64,000 nt of DNA from Dichetophora obliterata (Eukaryota > Arthropoda > Insecta > Diptera > Sciomyzidae): contig OY986436.1 of NCBI GenBank assembly GCA_963920525.1, positions 180,872,361 through 180,936,360 of the forward strand. The letters run 5' to 3'. Within the stretch, counting starts at the first letter, position 1. Every line of letters starts with the position of its first letter. The position numbers were made by a program, and so were the translations under genes. Below the pieces are notes generated by a model. It was given only the letters and a program-made list of their open reading frames with translations. It was not told the DNA's origin and did not search any database. This document shows, one piece after another, positions 23,066 to 34,809 of the stretch.

Positions 23066-23086
23066 GATCAATGGGTTATTCATGAC

Positions 23087-23731
23087 TAGGGCTGCCAGGT
23101 CCCGATCTCCACGCGGGTTGTCCCGATTTTCAGCCTAAAAATGTGCATCCCGCGAAGACCTTACGCGGTACGCCAAATGTCCCGATTTCTTGAAAAACAA
23201 TTTTATTTTTTAATATTTTCACTATTTTTTAAAAATACTTCCTACGTTTTTATTTCTTCATGACTAAATTTGTACAGTTTTTTTGGACGCCACTAATTAA
23301 TTGCACCGAATCGCATACTTTTCAAGCAACCGAACAGTGCGTGAAATAAAGAAAAAGGGAGCTAATAACATCATTCTTTGTCGATATTGTTAATTTTGCT
23401 TTGCTCATTTTCACCCACGATGTTCGTTAAGTTCAACATATCGTATCAAACAGCAATCAAACAGCATGAACGAAAGAAAACAAAACGAAAAAAACAATAA
23501 GTGCATTATGTAAAATACATTACAAAATACAAATTTTGAATTTTCAGATATTTCAAAATTTATTTTTTAAAGTTACATAAAACTCGAAAAAATCAATTTT
23601 CAGTAAACGTATTTAAAGTTTTTTTGTTATTCTAAGCGTACTGGACGATTGAGTCTCTGTCCCGATTTTTTTGCTTATGTCCCGATTTTTTTTGTAAAAT
23701 CCCGATTTAAAAAAAAAACCTGGTAGCCCTA
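23087..23731. mobile_element. hAT-type element, TAGGGCTGCCAGG family, copy 1
   Basis: Ends TAGGGCTGCCAGG and, reversed, TAGGGCTACCAGG. The 8-base flanks TTCATGAC (23079-23086) and TTCACGAC (23732-23739) differ at one base, as in an aged target duplication. The interior has repeated TCCCGATTT motifs. The two ends match the opposite ends of the larger copy at 49552-50952, so the two are inverted relative to each other. It encodes no protein. Confidence 0.85.
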
Positions 23732-24311
23732 TTCACGACCCACTTATATTTTTCGAAAGTAGGTTTAAACGGATTTTTTTAAATAGCAAAAGTGATGTCT
23801 GTATTCTGAGTTTTTACTTTTTTAACCATCTCTTAGTCTTGAGTCATAAATGACCAAAATGCTATTTGAAGATCTAGTGAGTCAAAATTGTTTTACCACG
23901 ACAATCAATCCCAAAGGTATTTCAATTCTTATTTTTGCAATAAAAAGTGTATTTAAATACCTACCTGTCTTTATTTACCAGTAAAAATTGAAATCTTAAG
24001 TCAAAACCAAATATTGTAACAAAAATATTGAAACCCTTTATAAAAATTTGTATTATAAAAAAGAGCAACTTTCCGCACTCAAAAATGACTACTTCCGAAA
24101 GCGAATTTCGTGATCTTTCGTTAAGCTTAAAATCAATGCCGGAAAATGTCGGGAAGCTTTACTTTTTTTACTTTAACTCGTAGAAAATCAACACTTTTCT
24201 CTTTAACTTTTTAAAGACGCGACTAATTCGTGATAGTCAAAATTATGTAAAAAGAAAAACTGTCAATAAATTACACATATATCTGCTAAATCATTATTCA
24301 TAGCAAGCTTT

Positions 24312-26757
24312 TTAACTCCCCGTCAAACACATATTCTGAAACCTTCGAACAAACACATATGCCTGGCCAGACCCCTATACGTTTTTGTGCATTTTTATGG
24401 CAAAAATGGTACCGTAGCTTTGAATTTCTAAGTATGCTCGTTTATTATTTTTGTTATTAGACTTTTTTTTTTGATTTGTTGAACCTAAATGTAAAAAATT
24501 TTTTATTCATTTTGTGGAATGCATGAAAAACTAGTATGAAACTTTAGAATGTTTTACACACACAGGATTAGTGCATTTGGTGCAGTAAAACGTGTCTTCC
24601 TACGCAGCTTTTCGTCTTGCGTGTCACAAATTCTTCAATCTTTTCTAGAATTCAGTGTACTAGGGCCGCTTTGTTGGTTAGGCAGCATATTGCTGGGAAT
24701 ATTCAACGGCCTTCCAAAGAAAGATTCAATGGCCAAACGGGTTGAATGTTGTCCCAAAATATGGTTGTTGTTCATGCGATTTTCATTATTAGCAATTACC
24801 AATTATTTACTCAGCGTGTTCAAGAACATTCGTCGCTTCCCTTTTCTGGTTCCTTCTGTATTTTCATTGCATATGATGTAAGCGGCTAGTCCCATGACGT
24901 CTATCATGTTCCAAAAAAATGCTAATGGCCAACGTCTGGTTGACCGTTTTGTGGAGTAATGCGTTATCATTTGGTCCTTGTATCAACGCCGGCCTTTGTT
25001 GAATTGTAAAATAATATAGCTTCCGATTTTTTTGCTACGCCTTCAACTTTCTCGGTGTAGTGCACAGTGGATAGTAGATTTACTGCTTTGTTCTTCCTTG
25101 GAACGAAGCTGCACAGTGATGCAAGGTTATCATAGAAACCGAACACCGATGAAAGCACTGGCCGTTTGCTGTCTTTTTTCACTTCTTTGGGAAGACACCT
25201 TTTGTTGGATCTAATGGTGCCAACGTATGCTAGTCCAATCGACGAAAGACGTTTAGCTGCGTCGAATGTTGTAAAGAAGTTATCAGCAATAATAGTTCTG
25301 CCCCTGTTGGCGTATCGATTAGCCAAACTCATGAGCACATTTTCGCCTTGGGTTGTCTTTCGTTGTTCTCCCTTTTTACCAGTGCACAGTTTTCCTTGCA
25401 ACGGATATTTGGTTTTCGCATCGCATGCCCACCATACTTTTATGCCATACTTTGCGGGCTTTGATCTTTGTGCGCCCACGGTATGGAAATAGCTGCTCAT
25501 CGATGGTTACACTTTCGTATGGTTCAAAATTACTGGCAAGATTGTTATTTAAGAATTTCATATGTCACGAATGGGAGCAGCTTTGTCGGTTTGTTGACGA
25601 AATGCGCGCGTACGACTATCGTCAAATCGAATACAGCGCATCAAAGAAACAAATCGTGTATATGACATGGCTGCACGGAATCATGGAAGTGCATCAGTTT
25701 GCCACATCAATCTTTAGAGCTGCATAGTATTATGCTGACACCAAAAGCCAAAAGTATCCCAATAAAAGCGTCAAGCTCAACACTTGTCATATCAACCCAT
25801 ACTCGTGGTGGAAAAGAAAAGCTTGAACACCTCAAGCGAAGTAATCAAGTTTGTTTTTTGTCCACCTCCGAAACGCATGATGTTGTGCTGGCGGAATCTC
25901 ACTTTAGCGGGATCAGCGGTACTCCACTTGGTACCATCTTTTCCAAGCAAAAAACCGTCTGAAGCTTGAGTTGGTGCATTCTCACTTTCTTCTTTGGATT
26001 CTTCATCGCTGTCGATGAATTTGCTTCAATTTCCAATTCATATTCAATGTCCGAGGCGTCATCTTCGGGCACAAAATCTGTGTTTTCACCGCTTTGGTCT
26101 TCAAATAAATCTAGTTCTTCGTCTGCTTCTGTGTGAAATCACGCTGTAACGCTGATGATAGTTGTTGTTGGAAATCATCAGTAAGGCTGCCTGTACGCAA
26201 GCGCGTATTGTACACAAATTCTAAATACTCTTCCATAACAATAGTAATAATTTCACTTTAGTTTCCGCACAAAAAATTTATATTTCGGACGGTCGATGTT
26301 GTATGTTCAGCTTTCAATAATAAACTAACTGAACTCAAAACCAAAATCACAAATGAAAAAATGAAATAAGAGAAAAGTGAACCCAAAAACTACCTGAAGC
26401 AAACATCTGCATTGAATTCACATAAAAACAGCCCAAAATATAAAAAAAAAATACCTGGAAACAACAATCTGCATTCTATTAGCAGAAAAATAACCCAAAA
26501 TGTGTATAACAATAATTTATTTCATGCAAATTGTATAGGGTCTGGACAGGCATATGTGTTTGTTCGACGGGGACTTTTTTGCAGTTTTCTTCGTGTTGGA
26601 AAGATATTTTAGAATTTTTTAAATAAAAATAGAAATCCAACAATATTTTGGGTGGCTACCGGGAAATACAGGTATCTACCTAAACTAGAAGTATGTTTAA
26701 TTAACGCTCAAAAATGAAATATGCCTGGCCAGAACCATGTGTTTGTCCAAGGGTTAA
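24312..26757 (-). mobile_element. piggyBac-type element between TTAA sites
   Basis: TTAA lies at 24312-24315 and 26754-26757. Both ends continue with related inverted sequences (CTCCCCGTCAAACACAT at the left; reversed, CCCTTGGACAAACACAT at the right). Further inside, a second inverted pair built on CGAACAAACACATATGCCTG occurs near 24345 and 26566. It contains a decayed transposase on the minus strand. Confidence 0.88.
24560..26236 (-). pseudogene. piggyBac transposase, broken
   Basis: The start is probably the Met at 26236 (MEEYLEFVYNTRLRTGSL). The N-terminal third is interrupted by several stops. Core blocks are SVTIDEQLFPYRGRT (first catalytic Asp, codon about 25501-25499), SKPAKYGIKVWWACDAKTKY, RTIIADNFFTT (second Asp) and KAGVDT (third Asp). 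A frameshift near 24985 follows, then STRRWPLAFFWNMIDVMG. The C-terminal zinc-binding region (about 24620-24560) has lost several cysteines. Known family: DDD transposases that excise precisely from TTAA. Several frameshifts and stops make this copy inactive. Open frames on the opposite strand here are shadows. Confidence 0.88.
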
Positions 26758-27007
26758 ACAGTACTATATATAAAACTAATAATGCAGCAAGTGTTTATAT
26801 TGCTAAGTTCTTAAAAAAAATGTATTTTCTTACAAGAATCATAAAGTTTCAACTGTTTAAACGGAACATAAGCTTATGAGATGGGCGTGGAAAGTGATAA
26901 TTTAATCTTTGGATATCGACTTTTGCATTGCAAAGGTTTTTTTTAATCCGGCAAAAATTTGTAAAACTGACTTTTGGCCGGCTAGATTTCAAAAATACCC
27001 CTCTGTG
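26758..27007. other. Non-coding spacer
   Basis: AT-rich DNA between the piggyBac element and the next MITE; nothing recognised. Confidence 0.5.
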
Positions 27008-27015
27008 CGCTGTGC

Positions 27016-27190
27016 CAAGGTTCATTTAGAAGGTTGCGGCACTTGAGAGAAATGCACTCTTTTTCCGCCTTTGCTTGAACTGTCACTGTTTTCTGTGTTC
27101 TATGCATTCTTTTTCTTAACTTCTTTTCATCCATTCTGACAGTTCAACCGAGCTCGCTCTCAAGTGCCACAACCTTATAAATGAGCCTTG
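27016..27190. mobile_element. 175-base hAT-type MITE with perfect duplication
   Basis: Terminal inverted repeats run CAAGGTTCATTT...AAGG with GGCACTTGAGAG further in, and are matched in reverse at the right end. CGCTGTGC is duplicated exactly at 27008-27015 and 27191-27198. The 8-base duplication fits hAT. Confidence 0.88.
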
Positions 27191-27198
27191 CGCTGTGC

Positions 27199-28041
27199 TA
27201 GCTGAGCACGAAGAGAAAGAGAAAAATAAAGAGTAACATGGAGTTTATTGAAACTCTCGCAACAAAAACGCGTCAAAAAACAACCAATAAGAAATGCGTG
27301 GCAGCTAGGATGATTTCTTATAAAACATTATACAACCTAACAATACCTTATTTAAATATACTTATTACTAAAATTTCGAAAAAAAAATAATCCGAAATAA
27401 ATCTGTAGCAGAATTAAGATATTTTAAAATGTTTTTAATCCGATTAAAAAAATTAATCGACTAAAAAAATTGGGCCAGTACTTTTGAGCAAAGTCTTAAC
27501 TTTAAATTTTCACTTAAATTTTATATGTATAATACTAGTAAGCCCGTGTGGCGTTAGAACGCCAAAATACAATATACCTACATTTTATTTTAGGCAATTG
27601 AAAAGATTTTCAACTGATCAAAATTGAAATGAAATTAATTTTGGCCTTTTTGCAATGTACGCGATATTGCACGTGCAACGACGATATAATGTTTTAAATA
27701 TACAGGAGTAAGAATATTTCTTGATTTGCAGTTCAAGAATGCTTGAACAAAAATATTTTATTACCAGTTTTCAATTTCTTTTTAAATTTATGTGTAAATT
27801 TTTAAAAAGTAAAAAATTTTCCTACCAAAAATTTAGAAATCTTTTTCAACTGTAAGAAATCATTCCAGTATCACTCTGATATTGAATATATCAATTCATA
27901 GTTTTAGCTGTGAAAATATAAATATATGACAAACTTATATTTGTCAGTATAACAGTTTCATAGCTATTAGCCGATAGGTGGCACTAAATACCTCACATAT
28001 TTTTAGGCATATGCTGAAATTAAGACGAGAAAAAGTAACAT
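27199..28041. other. AT-rich non-coding stretch
   Basis: No gene recognised. Confidence 0.5.
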
Positions 28042-28044
28042 TAA

Positions 28045-28184
28045 CTGCATTATTCTGTATCACGAAGATTCTCACCAACGATGAGAAAGACACGAGAAGC
28101 AATATTTTCTTCCATACAAAATTGTATTACTTCTCGTGTCTTTCTCATCGTTGGTGTGCTTGTTCGTGATACAGAATAATGCAG
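28045..28184. mobile_element. 140-base Harbinger-like MITE (hairpin)
   Basis: Almost entirely an inverted repeat: arms of about 60 bases (28045-28104 and 28124-28184) and a loop of about 20. The ends read CTGCATTATTCTGTATCACG. TAA flanks both sides (28042-28044 and 28185-28187), the 3-base TWA duplication of PIF/Harbinger elements. The size and the CTGCAT end resemble the element at 56233-56372. Confidence 0.8.
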
Positions 28185-28496
28185 TAAAACAACAATTATA
28201 TGCAAACTTTAACTCGCTATAACTTAAAAAATCTAAATTTTTAACAAATAAAAAGTCCAGTTTGCACATCTACAGGTTTAAACCTACCAAACCATACTAA
28301 ATTTAATAAGATTGAACTGGTACTAAAAAGCCTTACGCCGGATAAAATTTGCGTTTGCGTAATATATATAAAAAGAGAAGATTATAGATTATAAATAAAG
28401 ATATTTTAATGCATTAATTACGGCCAAACGAATGAATCGATTTTGATGAAAAAAAGCAGAAGAAATTTAAGAGTAATTTTATAAATTTTTATAAGA

Positions 28497-28688
28497 AATT
28501 ATGTTGATTTTCTATGATTTAAATACAAATTCTAAATGTTTGATAGTATAAGTCATACTTGATTTTAAGTACAAATTCTAGTTGTTTGATAGTTTAAAAT
28601 TGTTTATTGAGCTTTAGGATAGCATAAACGATTTTAAACTATCAAACTTTTTTAATTTGTGTTTAAATCATAGAAAATCAACATAATA
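28497..28688. repeat. Palindromic repeat with TGTTGATTTTCTATG arms
   Basis: The first about 30 bases (TGTTGATTTTCTATGATTTA) recur inverted at 28660-28688, and the motif ACAAATTCTA..TGTTTGATAGT is repeated inside. A partial second copy lies at 30415-30535. Confidence 0.65.
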
Positions 28689-28689
28689 A

Positions 28690-30205
28690 ATAACAAGGCC
28701 ATATAGAAAATTTTTATTCTATAAGAAATACCATAAAAAAGGGAAAATACGGTACATTAATATCTTTCCTTTGATAGATCGTACAAAACAAAGGCTTTAA
28801 ATACATAACTGTTCTGTAAAATCCATTTTTTTAAAGGCTCATTAAAGACCCACATAGTATGGCAACACTGGCCACTTACTGCAAGGACCATGCGACCATA
28901 AAAAGCAAACATCCGAGAACTGACGTGTGGGCATCGCTGAAGGACCTTTGGCGTCGGTTCAATTGCTGTTTTGTGTGCATCTTAAATTTGACATTATTTC
29001 TATTTCGTTTTAGCTGTAACAAAATAGTCAGTTTTTTCTTCGTTTTTCTTCTTGCATACATGCAGAATAATGAATGCTTTCTGTAAAATGGAATTGAATT
29101 TAAATAAAATTGCTCAAGATGCTCTTATATATCTTAAAAACGCATGGCTCTTTGTATGTTGTATTGGTGTGGGTATACGTAAATGTAACGAAATTCGTTA
29201 ACGTATGTGAGTGCATGCTTGTTTGTTTGTTCAAATGTGTTTCTTTTTTGTAAGAGAAATTTTGACGCGTCAACGATTTATGGCCAAGAGTTTATTGCTA
29301 AAAACACAGAGCATGAAACTCGCAAATACTTGTAAGGAAGCGATAAGTGAAATAAAATATTTTAAGGCATTTCTTTGCAACAGTCTCTTTTGACGCATTG
29401 AAAATACACCGAAAAATAGTCCAAAAAAATAAGAAAAAACTCATGCTTAGTATACGACGACTTATTTATTTAAGTAAGCAATTGATAGCGCCAAATTTGA
29501 AAATTCGCAAACATTTATTCTTTCTTTTCTAACACCAAGACCAGTTTCACACAAAAAATATTAATAGCTTGCACCGCCAAACAACAAAGAAACTCAAATT
29601 AAGGCTTATCTTCACAATCATGTCACATCTAAGGCAAAGTAAAACTTTATCATAGTCACGATTATGTGTTGCTTCTACTCTTTCAGCTGTCCGCTTATAA
29701 GTTTGCACGCCGAACGCGTTCTTTTTTTTGCAGTAGCGACGACGTTAGAAATTGCAACCATTTGAATGCAAGTCGCAGACAATCAAATAAAACTTAACCA
29801 CACAAAACCAACATTTGCAGCTTACTTGGCTAGCAGTTGTTGACGCACAATTAAATCAGGGCAATCAAATCGCTAAGCTTGTGAAAGTACGTTTAAAAAT
29901 TCTGCAAGCGTTGCAATTGCAACGTTTATCTGAGCCATAACTTAGCACTTTTAGCACAGTTCGTGTTGCAGTTTGTTAAAATAACAAATAAAATTTATTT
30001 CTAACGAAAACCTAAGCAGCAACAGAAACAAACAAATAAAGCCATCTATTAAGAAAATAACTCCACAGTAGCTTGACACAGTTTTCAGATCCTGGTCGAG
30101 TGCGTGCTTGCAGTCAAAGCGTTATGATAAATAATTTCTTTTATTTTCATTTTTCAAATGAGGTATTTATATACTTCTTGTGAGTACCTATTAATTACTT
30201 AAAAA
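28690..30205. other. Non-coding, more complex sequence, possibly host regulatory
   Basis: Less repetitive than its surroundings. Around 29690-30120 the base composition is more balanced and shows a TATA-like TTATAAG (29696) and mixed-sequence DNA resembling a fly promoter or 5' UTR. No convincing coding frame: 28859-29086 (plus) and 29211-29393 (plus) have no recognisable domain. This is only a suggestion. Confidence 0.3.
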
Positions 30206-30414
30206 CAGTGGCGGATCTAGAATTTGCTCATAGGGGCTAAATTTTCTGAATTTAATTCACAATTCTCACAATAGAACAGTGAAAAATTTGCAGGATTTAC
30301 TGTTATTAATTTTAAATGAATTAAATGAATAAAAAAAAAAACACAAGATGGTGCAGATTTTTTTATGACGTCCTCTTTTCGCCATCAGCTCGAGTTTAGA
30401 ATTGAGAGAAATTT

Positions 30415-30535
30415 TATAGTTTTCTATGATTTAAATACATATACTAAATGCTTACTAGCTTAAATCATTCTTGGTTTTAAATACAAATTCTAGTTGTTTG
30501 ATAGCTTAAAATCGTTTATTGAGCTTTAGATCAGG
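30415..30535. repeat. Partial second copy of the TTTTCTATGATTTAAATAC repeat
   Basis: Matches 28505-28620 (shared TTCTAGTTGTTTGATAG and TTGTTTATTGAGCTTTAG-type segments). It lacks the closing inverted arm. Confidence 0.6.
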
Positions 30536-30544
30536 TTAGAACAA

Positions 30545-30722
30545 TTAATTGCTCTAACGAATTCTTTCCAAAGAAACAACAACAACAACATTTTCAATAT
30601 GAAAAGGAAAAGGGCTCTGCTGCAGGCTTCATCAGAAATCTTTGTGATGTCACCGGCGGGAATCGAACCTGGGCCGTGATCGCCGTGTGCATTTTAGTGC
30701 ACTACACCACAGAGGCGATGAG
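30545..30722 (-). repeat. tRNA-derived SINE, minus strand
   Basis: Read on the minus strand, the head has an A-box-like TGTGGTGTAGTGC and a B-box GGTTCGATTCC about 45 bases later, then a short body and a (TTG)n tail near 30580-30600. This is the layout of tRNA-derived SINEs transcribed by RNA polymerase III. The cloverleaf is degenerate. No target duplication was found. Confidence 0.6.
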
Positions 30723-31120
30723 ATTTCAGTGCCAATTTCTCAGTTTTACTCCCTTTTATATTTCCTGTTGCTCTAATCTTTTTTGCTTTTCATATTTTAT
30801 TTTCATTTCCTTTTTGTGAGTAACGGAGTAGGCGTGTTGTTGTTCGTGATTATCCAACATGAATTCTTCGTTTTAATATTTGCTTGTGCGTCACAAACTC
30901 AAACAAAGATTGATCTCAACAATTCTGTGTGTTTCAGTTTTACACTTATGTTTGCGTCAAAATGTTCATGTTGGAGAATTCAGACCTTTGTCAAAACCAA
31001 AACAAAGACAATTTTTCCAACATGAACACGTGGTGTTTGCAAAATTGTCTTTGTTTGTGTCGGCCATTACCCTCCAGGAAAAATCGGAAGGCTTCCATCT
31101 AAAAGTGATAAAGAAACATT

Positions 31121-31222
31121 CCCCACCGTATCTTTTAAAAGCTTAAGGGTCGTTTTGTACTTATATTGTTTCCCCACCGCAACTTTTGGAAGCTTAAGGG
31201 TAGTTTTGTATTTATATTGTTT
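31121..31222. repeat. Two tandem 51-base units
   Basis: Units 31121-31171 and 31172-31222 both begin CCCCACCG and carry AGCTTAAGGGT and TTATATTGTTT, with a few substitutions. Confidence 0.85.
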
Positions 31223-31322
31223 CCAAACCCCTTCTTTAAGAATGCATGTGGAAACTTTTATTTATTGTCAAGCAATGACAATAGAAAATAATAATATCAT
31301 AATTTTCTAGCCGCTTATTGTA

Positions 31323-31394
31323 GAATTCGAAAGTCTAGTGGTAGCGCTCTCGACTGTCGCTCAGGGGTCCCGGGTTCGAATCCTGGCCGAATCC
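31323..31394 (+). ncRNA. tRNA-Asp(GTC)-like sequence, probably not functional
   Basis: Of tRNA length. The T arm is well formed (CCGGG-TTCGAAT-CCTGG, 31370-31386). The anticodon arm has 4 of 5 pairs, with loop CTGTCGC giving anticodon GTC. The D arm contains the A-box-like GTCTAGTGGTAGCGC. The acceptor stem pairs at only about 5 of 7 positions, so I read it as a tRNA-derived sequence captured by the surrounding element. A weakly functional tRNA cannot be excluded. Confidence 0.55.
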
Positions 31395-31406
31395 ATTTTC
31401 ATAAAA

Positions 31407-31550
31407 GGGGAGAGGAATGTTTCCACATTTATTCTTAAAATAGGGGAGAGGACTGCTTCCAATTCACTTTTGAGGACAGCGGAGAGGAATGTTTCCACAT
31501 GACTTTTTAACACTGCGGGGAGGAATGTTTCCCTCTAATGACATGCTATG
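31407..31550. repeat. Four tandem 36-base units
   Basis: Units start at 31407, 31443, 31479 and 31515. Each begins GGGGAGAGGAATGTTTCC or a close variant, containing the palindrome GGAATGTTTCC in units 1, 3 and 4 and GGACTGCTTCC in unit 2. The second half of each unit is more variable. Confidence 0.85.
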
Positions 31551-31648
31551 TTAAAAAAGCAAAGGAGTGTGCAACAAAGGTTAATACTTCCTACATTCCA
31601 TGGAATGTTTCCTGGTAACATCCGGGAATGCTCACATTTCCTGGAGGG

Positions 31649-34199
31649 GAACTAGCTAGCTAAGTGCAAAGTGCATTGCGAATTTAGTTGAAACGCATCT
31701 CAAGAATGTAAAGAAAAAAGCCGCAGTAATTAAATTAAACACAATCTTGAACAGAGCAGATTTTATAAGATGTTGTATAGGAATAGTATAAAAAAAATTT
31801 TGCCGCTTCGTCTTTTTGGCGATAAAGAATTTTTTAAAGAAATAATAAAGCCCTATGAAGAAAAGTTTGACACTACAATGAACTCAAGAAATATATCAGC
31901 TATGCTTGGCGATTCCAGCCACAGATAAAAAGAGCAATAGCGGAAATTACAAAAATCAAAATGATTTCTTTTAAAATTGACGTTGCCAGTCGGCAAGACA
32001 GGCATATTCTGGAAGTCAACATACAGTACATAAAAGATTGGAAAATTTGCATAAACACCATAGATATGGGACCAAATTTTTTTTTTATTTCGTTATACAA
32101 ACGTAACATAAAGGGCGTATTAAAATAACAGCTCTATTCTCACAAATTAACAAATTGTTAACCACTATTTTGAATATTTCTATGTGTTTGTTGTAATTTT
32201 TTATATAAATATATATATATATGTATGGGACCCAATATATAAAGTAAATATTAAATTAAAAGGGACACGAAAACTAGTGGCAGTGTGGTGACTATGCAAA
32301 TGACCACTATATGGTGCTTTTAAGATTTAAAAGTTCAGATAAATAAACGCCAATATGGCAAAAGGAAACATGGCAAATTGAATAAGGCTCTTATGCTACA
32401 AGCACCATTACACTGTGCTTCCAACAAGACGAAGGAAGTTAAGATAGTTGAAATCGGGCAGTGTATTAAAAATATACAGATAAATTATCAAACAATTGCC
32501 GTTTTCTTGTTTTTTCTATAAAGATCAGTAGTGGAATTCCCAAAAAGTTAATGATAAAAATCGTTGTCGTTATTGCTCATTGTGAGTCCCACGCTCATAG
32601 AAAATTACAGTTTTCGTTAACTAATGCTATTGAAAATCGTCGTTAACGCGTTTAAGAATTCCACTTCCGATGGCAAAAAACGAAGCATTTTGTCTATCAA
32701 ATAATACCTATTATTTGGTGCAGGTACCAAATATTTTTAACATTAGAAATTCTCAGCGATTTGTAAATTTAATGTTTTAGCTCGAAAACTTGTAACGAAA
32801 ACGACAATGTGTTAAATTTTTTCAATTTAAATTTAATGTAAAAAAGCATAGCATTTATAGCAAACTTATAGTTTCTTATAGCAATAAAATTTTGAGCTTC
32901 AGAGGGGCTTAAGCCTCATAGTCCTCACCTGGATCTGCGCCTTCTTACAACATAATTTTATGTTTCAAACGCCACTCAAGTGCACGACACTCTCACAGCA
33001 TATGTCAACGACATTTCCACAACAGGTGTAGACAATCAAAGTGAAGAAGAACAAAAAAAAATAAGTTATATTTTTAGAAAATATTGTGTTGCTTTTTGTT
33101 GTTGCTAAAAAGTGCTGACAAAGTGAATATTATGTTTAGTTGAATGTTTATCACTTTCTTTAACACAAAATATAAATACAATAGACAACCACTTTTGGAT
33201 TCAATTAAATAAAATATTTTTTTTTCGTATAACAGTCACAAAATGAAGAATATGGTTTTTAAATCAGATAGTAAAAAAAGCAGACTTTTTTAAGTTAATC
33301 ATCAAAAGTTAGAAATCATAAAATAGAGTTGTAGATCGATTATTGGGACAAATATTGATTCGATCGAAAATCCACGGACTACATCGGCTTTTTTGAGTTT
33401 AAATTAGCATAACCGCTTGATTTTGTTTTAAAGAATCATTCGATTGTAAGATATTCACTGAAGTTTATACTGGGAACTAAAAAAACAAGGTTTGTCGGAA
33501 CGACGAATTGCGGACTTGAACTTAAGAATTAATGAGAGCCGTGCGTAATATTGAAATAAATCTAATATTAAAAGGTTGGTTTTATATATATAAAGATATA
33601 AAATAAATTAACTTTTTATAAAAAATTTAAGTAAACTGTTTTTTTTTAATTCATTTGGACAATTTTTTATTCAAATAATATCCTAACTACACCTCATATG
33701 AGACGAGAATTTGAGGTGTACTTTGCAACTGGCGCGCCACCGTCAGGTACCGCGCGAGTTTATTTAATTTTTTTGCTATAAAAAAAATCGTTTTTATGTA
33801 AAATTTGACGTAGAATACGATGGTTATGTTTAAAACACGCTAAGTGGTGGTTAAGATTGGTTATAATTTATTTAAAAATTTAAATTGCAAACAATATGAA
33901 ATTTTTCATAAATTTTTTTGAAACTATTTTTTTCGTAAAATTAATTTTTTTATCTTTAAAATGAAACAAAAGGGAGACTCTAGTTTAAACAAAACCAAAG
34001 TTATGAATTTTTGAAAATTAGTCTACAAGGCAAAAATCACGAAAATCTCAAACTTTTAACGCCCTCTATTTTCAAAAAAAAAAATAAAAATCCTAGAACA
34101 CGTGTCTCTTTTTTTTCGATATAGAACCCGTAAAAAATTTTCATGCAAATCAAAAATGTGGCGGTCAGAATGGTGTTCGGTTTGTAAAAGAATGACCCA
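31649..34199. other. AT-rich non-coding stretch
   Basis: No gene recognised. An AT microsatellite lies near 32206-32222. A GATC-containing sequence at 32915-32942 may pair with 30206-30225 as old element ends. 33690-33760 holds a few GC-richer motifs. Confidence 0.45.
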
Positions 34200-34204
34200 T
34201 ATTA

Positions 34205-34740
34205 GGGTGACCAAAAAAAAAAAAAAATTAAGTGCTATGTTTCATGTTCCTAATATGAAAAATTGGTTGTATAATGCCTAAAAATGAAGCAATTAAAATG
34301 TGATAATAAAATATTAAAATGTAGAGGTCGCGAGAGTCTATTTTATGTATTACGCCTAGTAGTTATTAATCCGACATGTATAAAGTCTGTATAAGTCCGA
34401 CATGTATCCGACTGGCGTATAAAGTGAAATTTAATAGTGAAATTATAGTTTTTTAGCTTGAATAATATGATTTTGGGTCTGATGAACAGGAATGCGAGGT
34501 TATTTTTGCTCTCTGATCACTATAAATCTCGTAGTTAGCCAAAAACTATTGAAAAGTCGCGAAAATAACCGATTTTTTTCTTTTTTCCTCTTGGGACTGT
34601 GTACAAATATTTTCTGACTAACAAGAGCCATGCCGATATACAGTTCGGCAAAAATTGAAGAGTTTCTTGTTAACCGGAATACTATCGGATTTTTCCTCTA
34701 GATATACGCGTCTTTGAATAATTGAGAAAACTTCCAATGC
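34205..34740. repeat. Left inverted repeat of the large element
   Basis: Shares with the reversed right arm the segments GATTTTGGGTCTGATGAACA, GCTCTCTGATCACTATAAAT, GTTAGCCAAAAACTATTGAA and AGAGTTTCTTGTTAACCG, in the same order. Confidence 0.85.
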
Positions 34741-34809
34741 TTGAATGTATTATTTCATCAGTATTAAACTCTCTATTTGAGGTGTCAACTGGTCCAGTAA
34801 TTCAGTTAT

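Larger units (their letters stand above)
31070..31648. mobile_element. Element with 12-base ends, tandem repeats and a tRNA-Asp-like core
   Basis: The ends are a perfect inverted pair CCCTCCAGGAAA (31070-31081 and 31637-31648). Inside are, in order, two 51-base tandem units (31121-31222), a 72-base tRNA-like sequence (31323-31394) and four 36-base units (31407-31550). No protein is encoded and no target duplication is clear. The superfamily is not assigned. Confidence 0.6.

Noticed and set aside
25032..25969. Several plus-strand ORFs over the piggyBac gene
   Set aside because: Antisense shadows; the catalytic motifs are on the minus strand.
28045..28184. Hairpin considered as a microRNA precursor
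   Set aside because: Arms are too long and nearly perfect and are flanked by a TAA duplication; a MITE explains it better.
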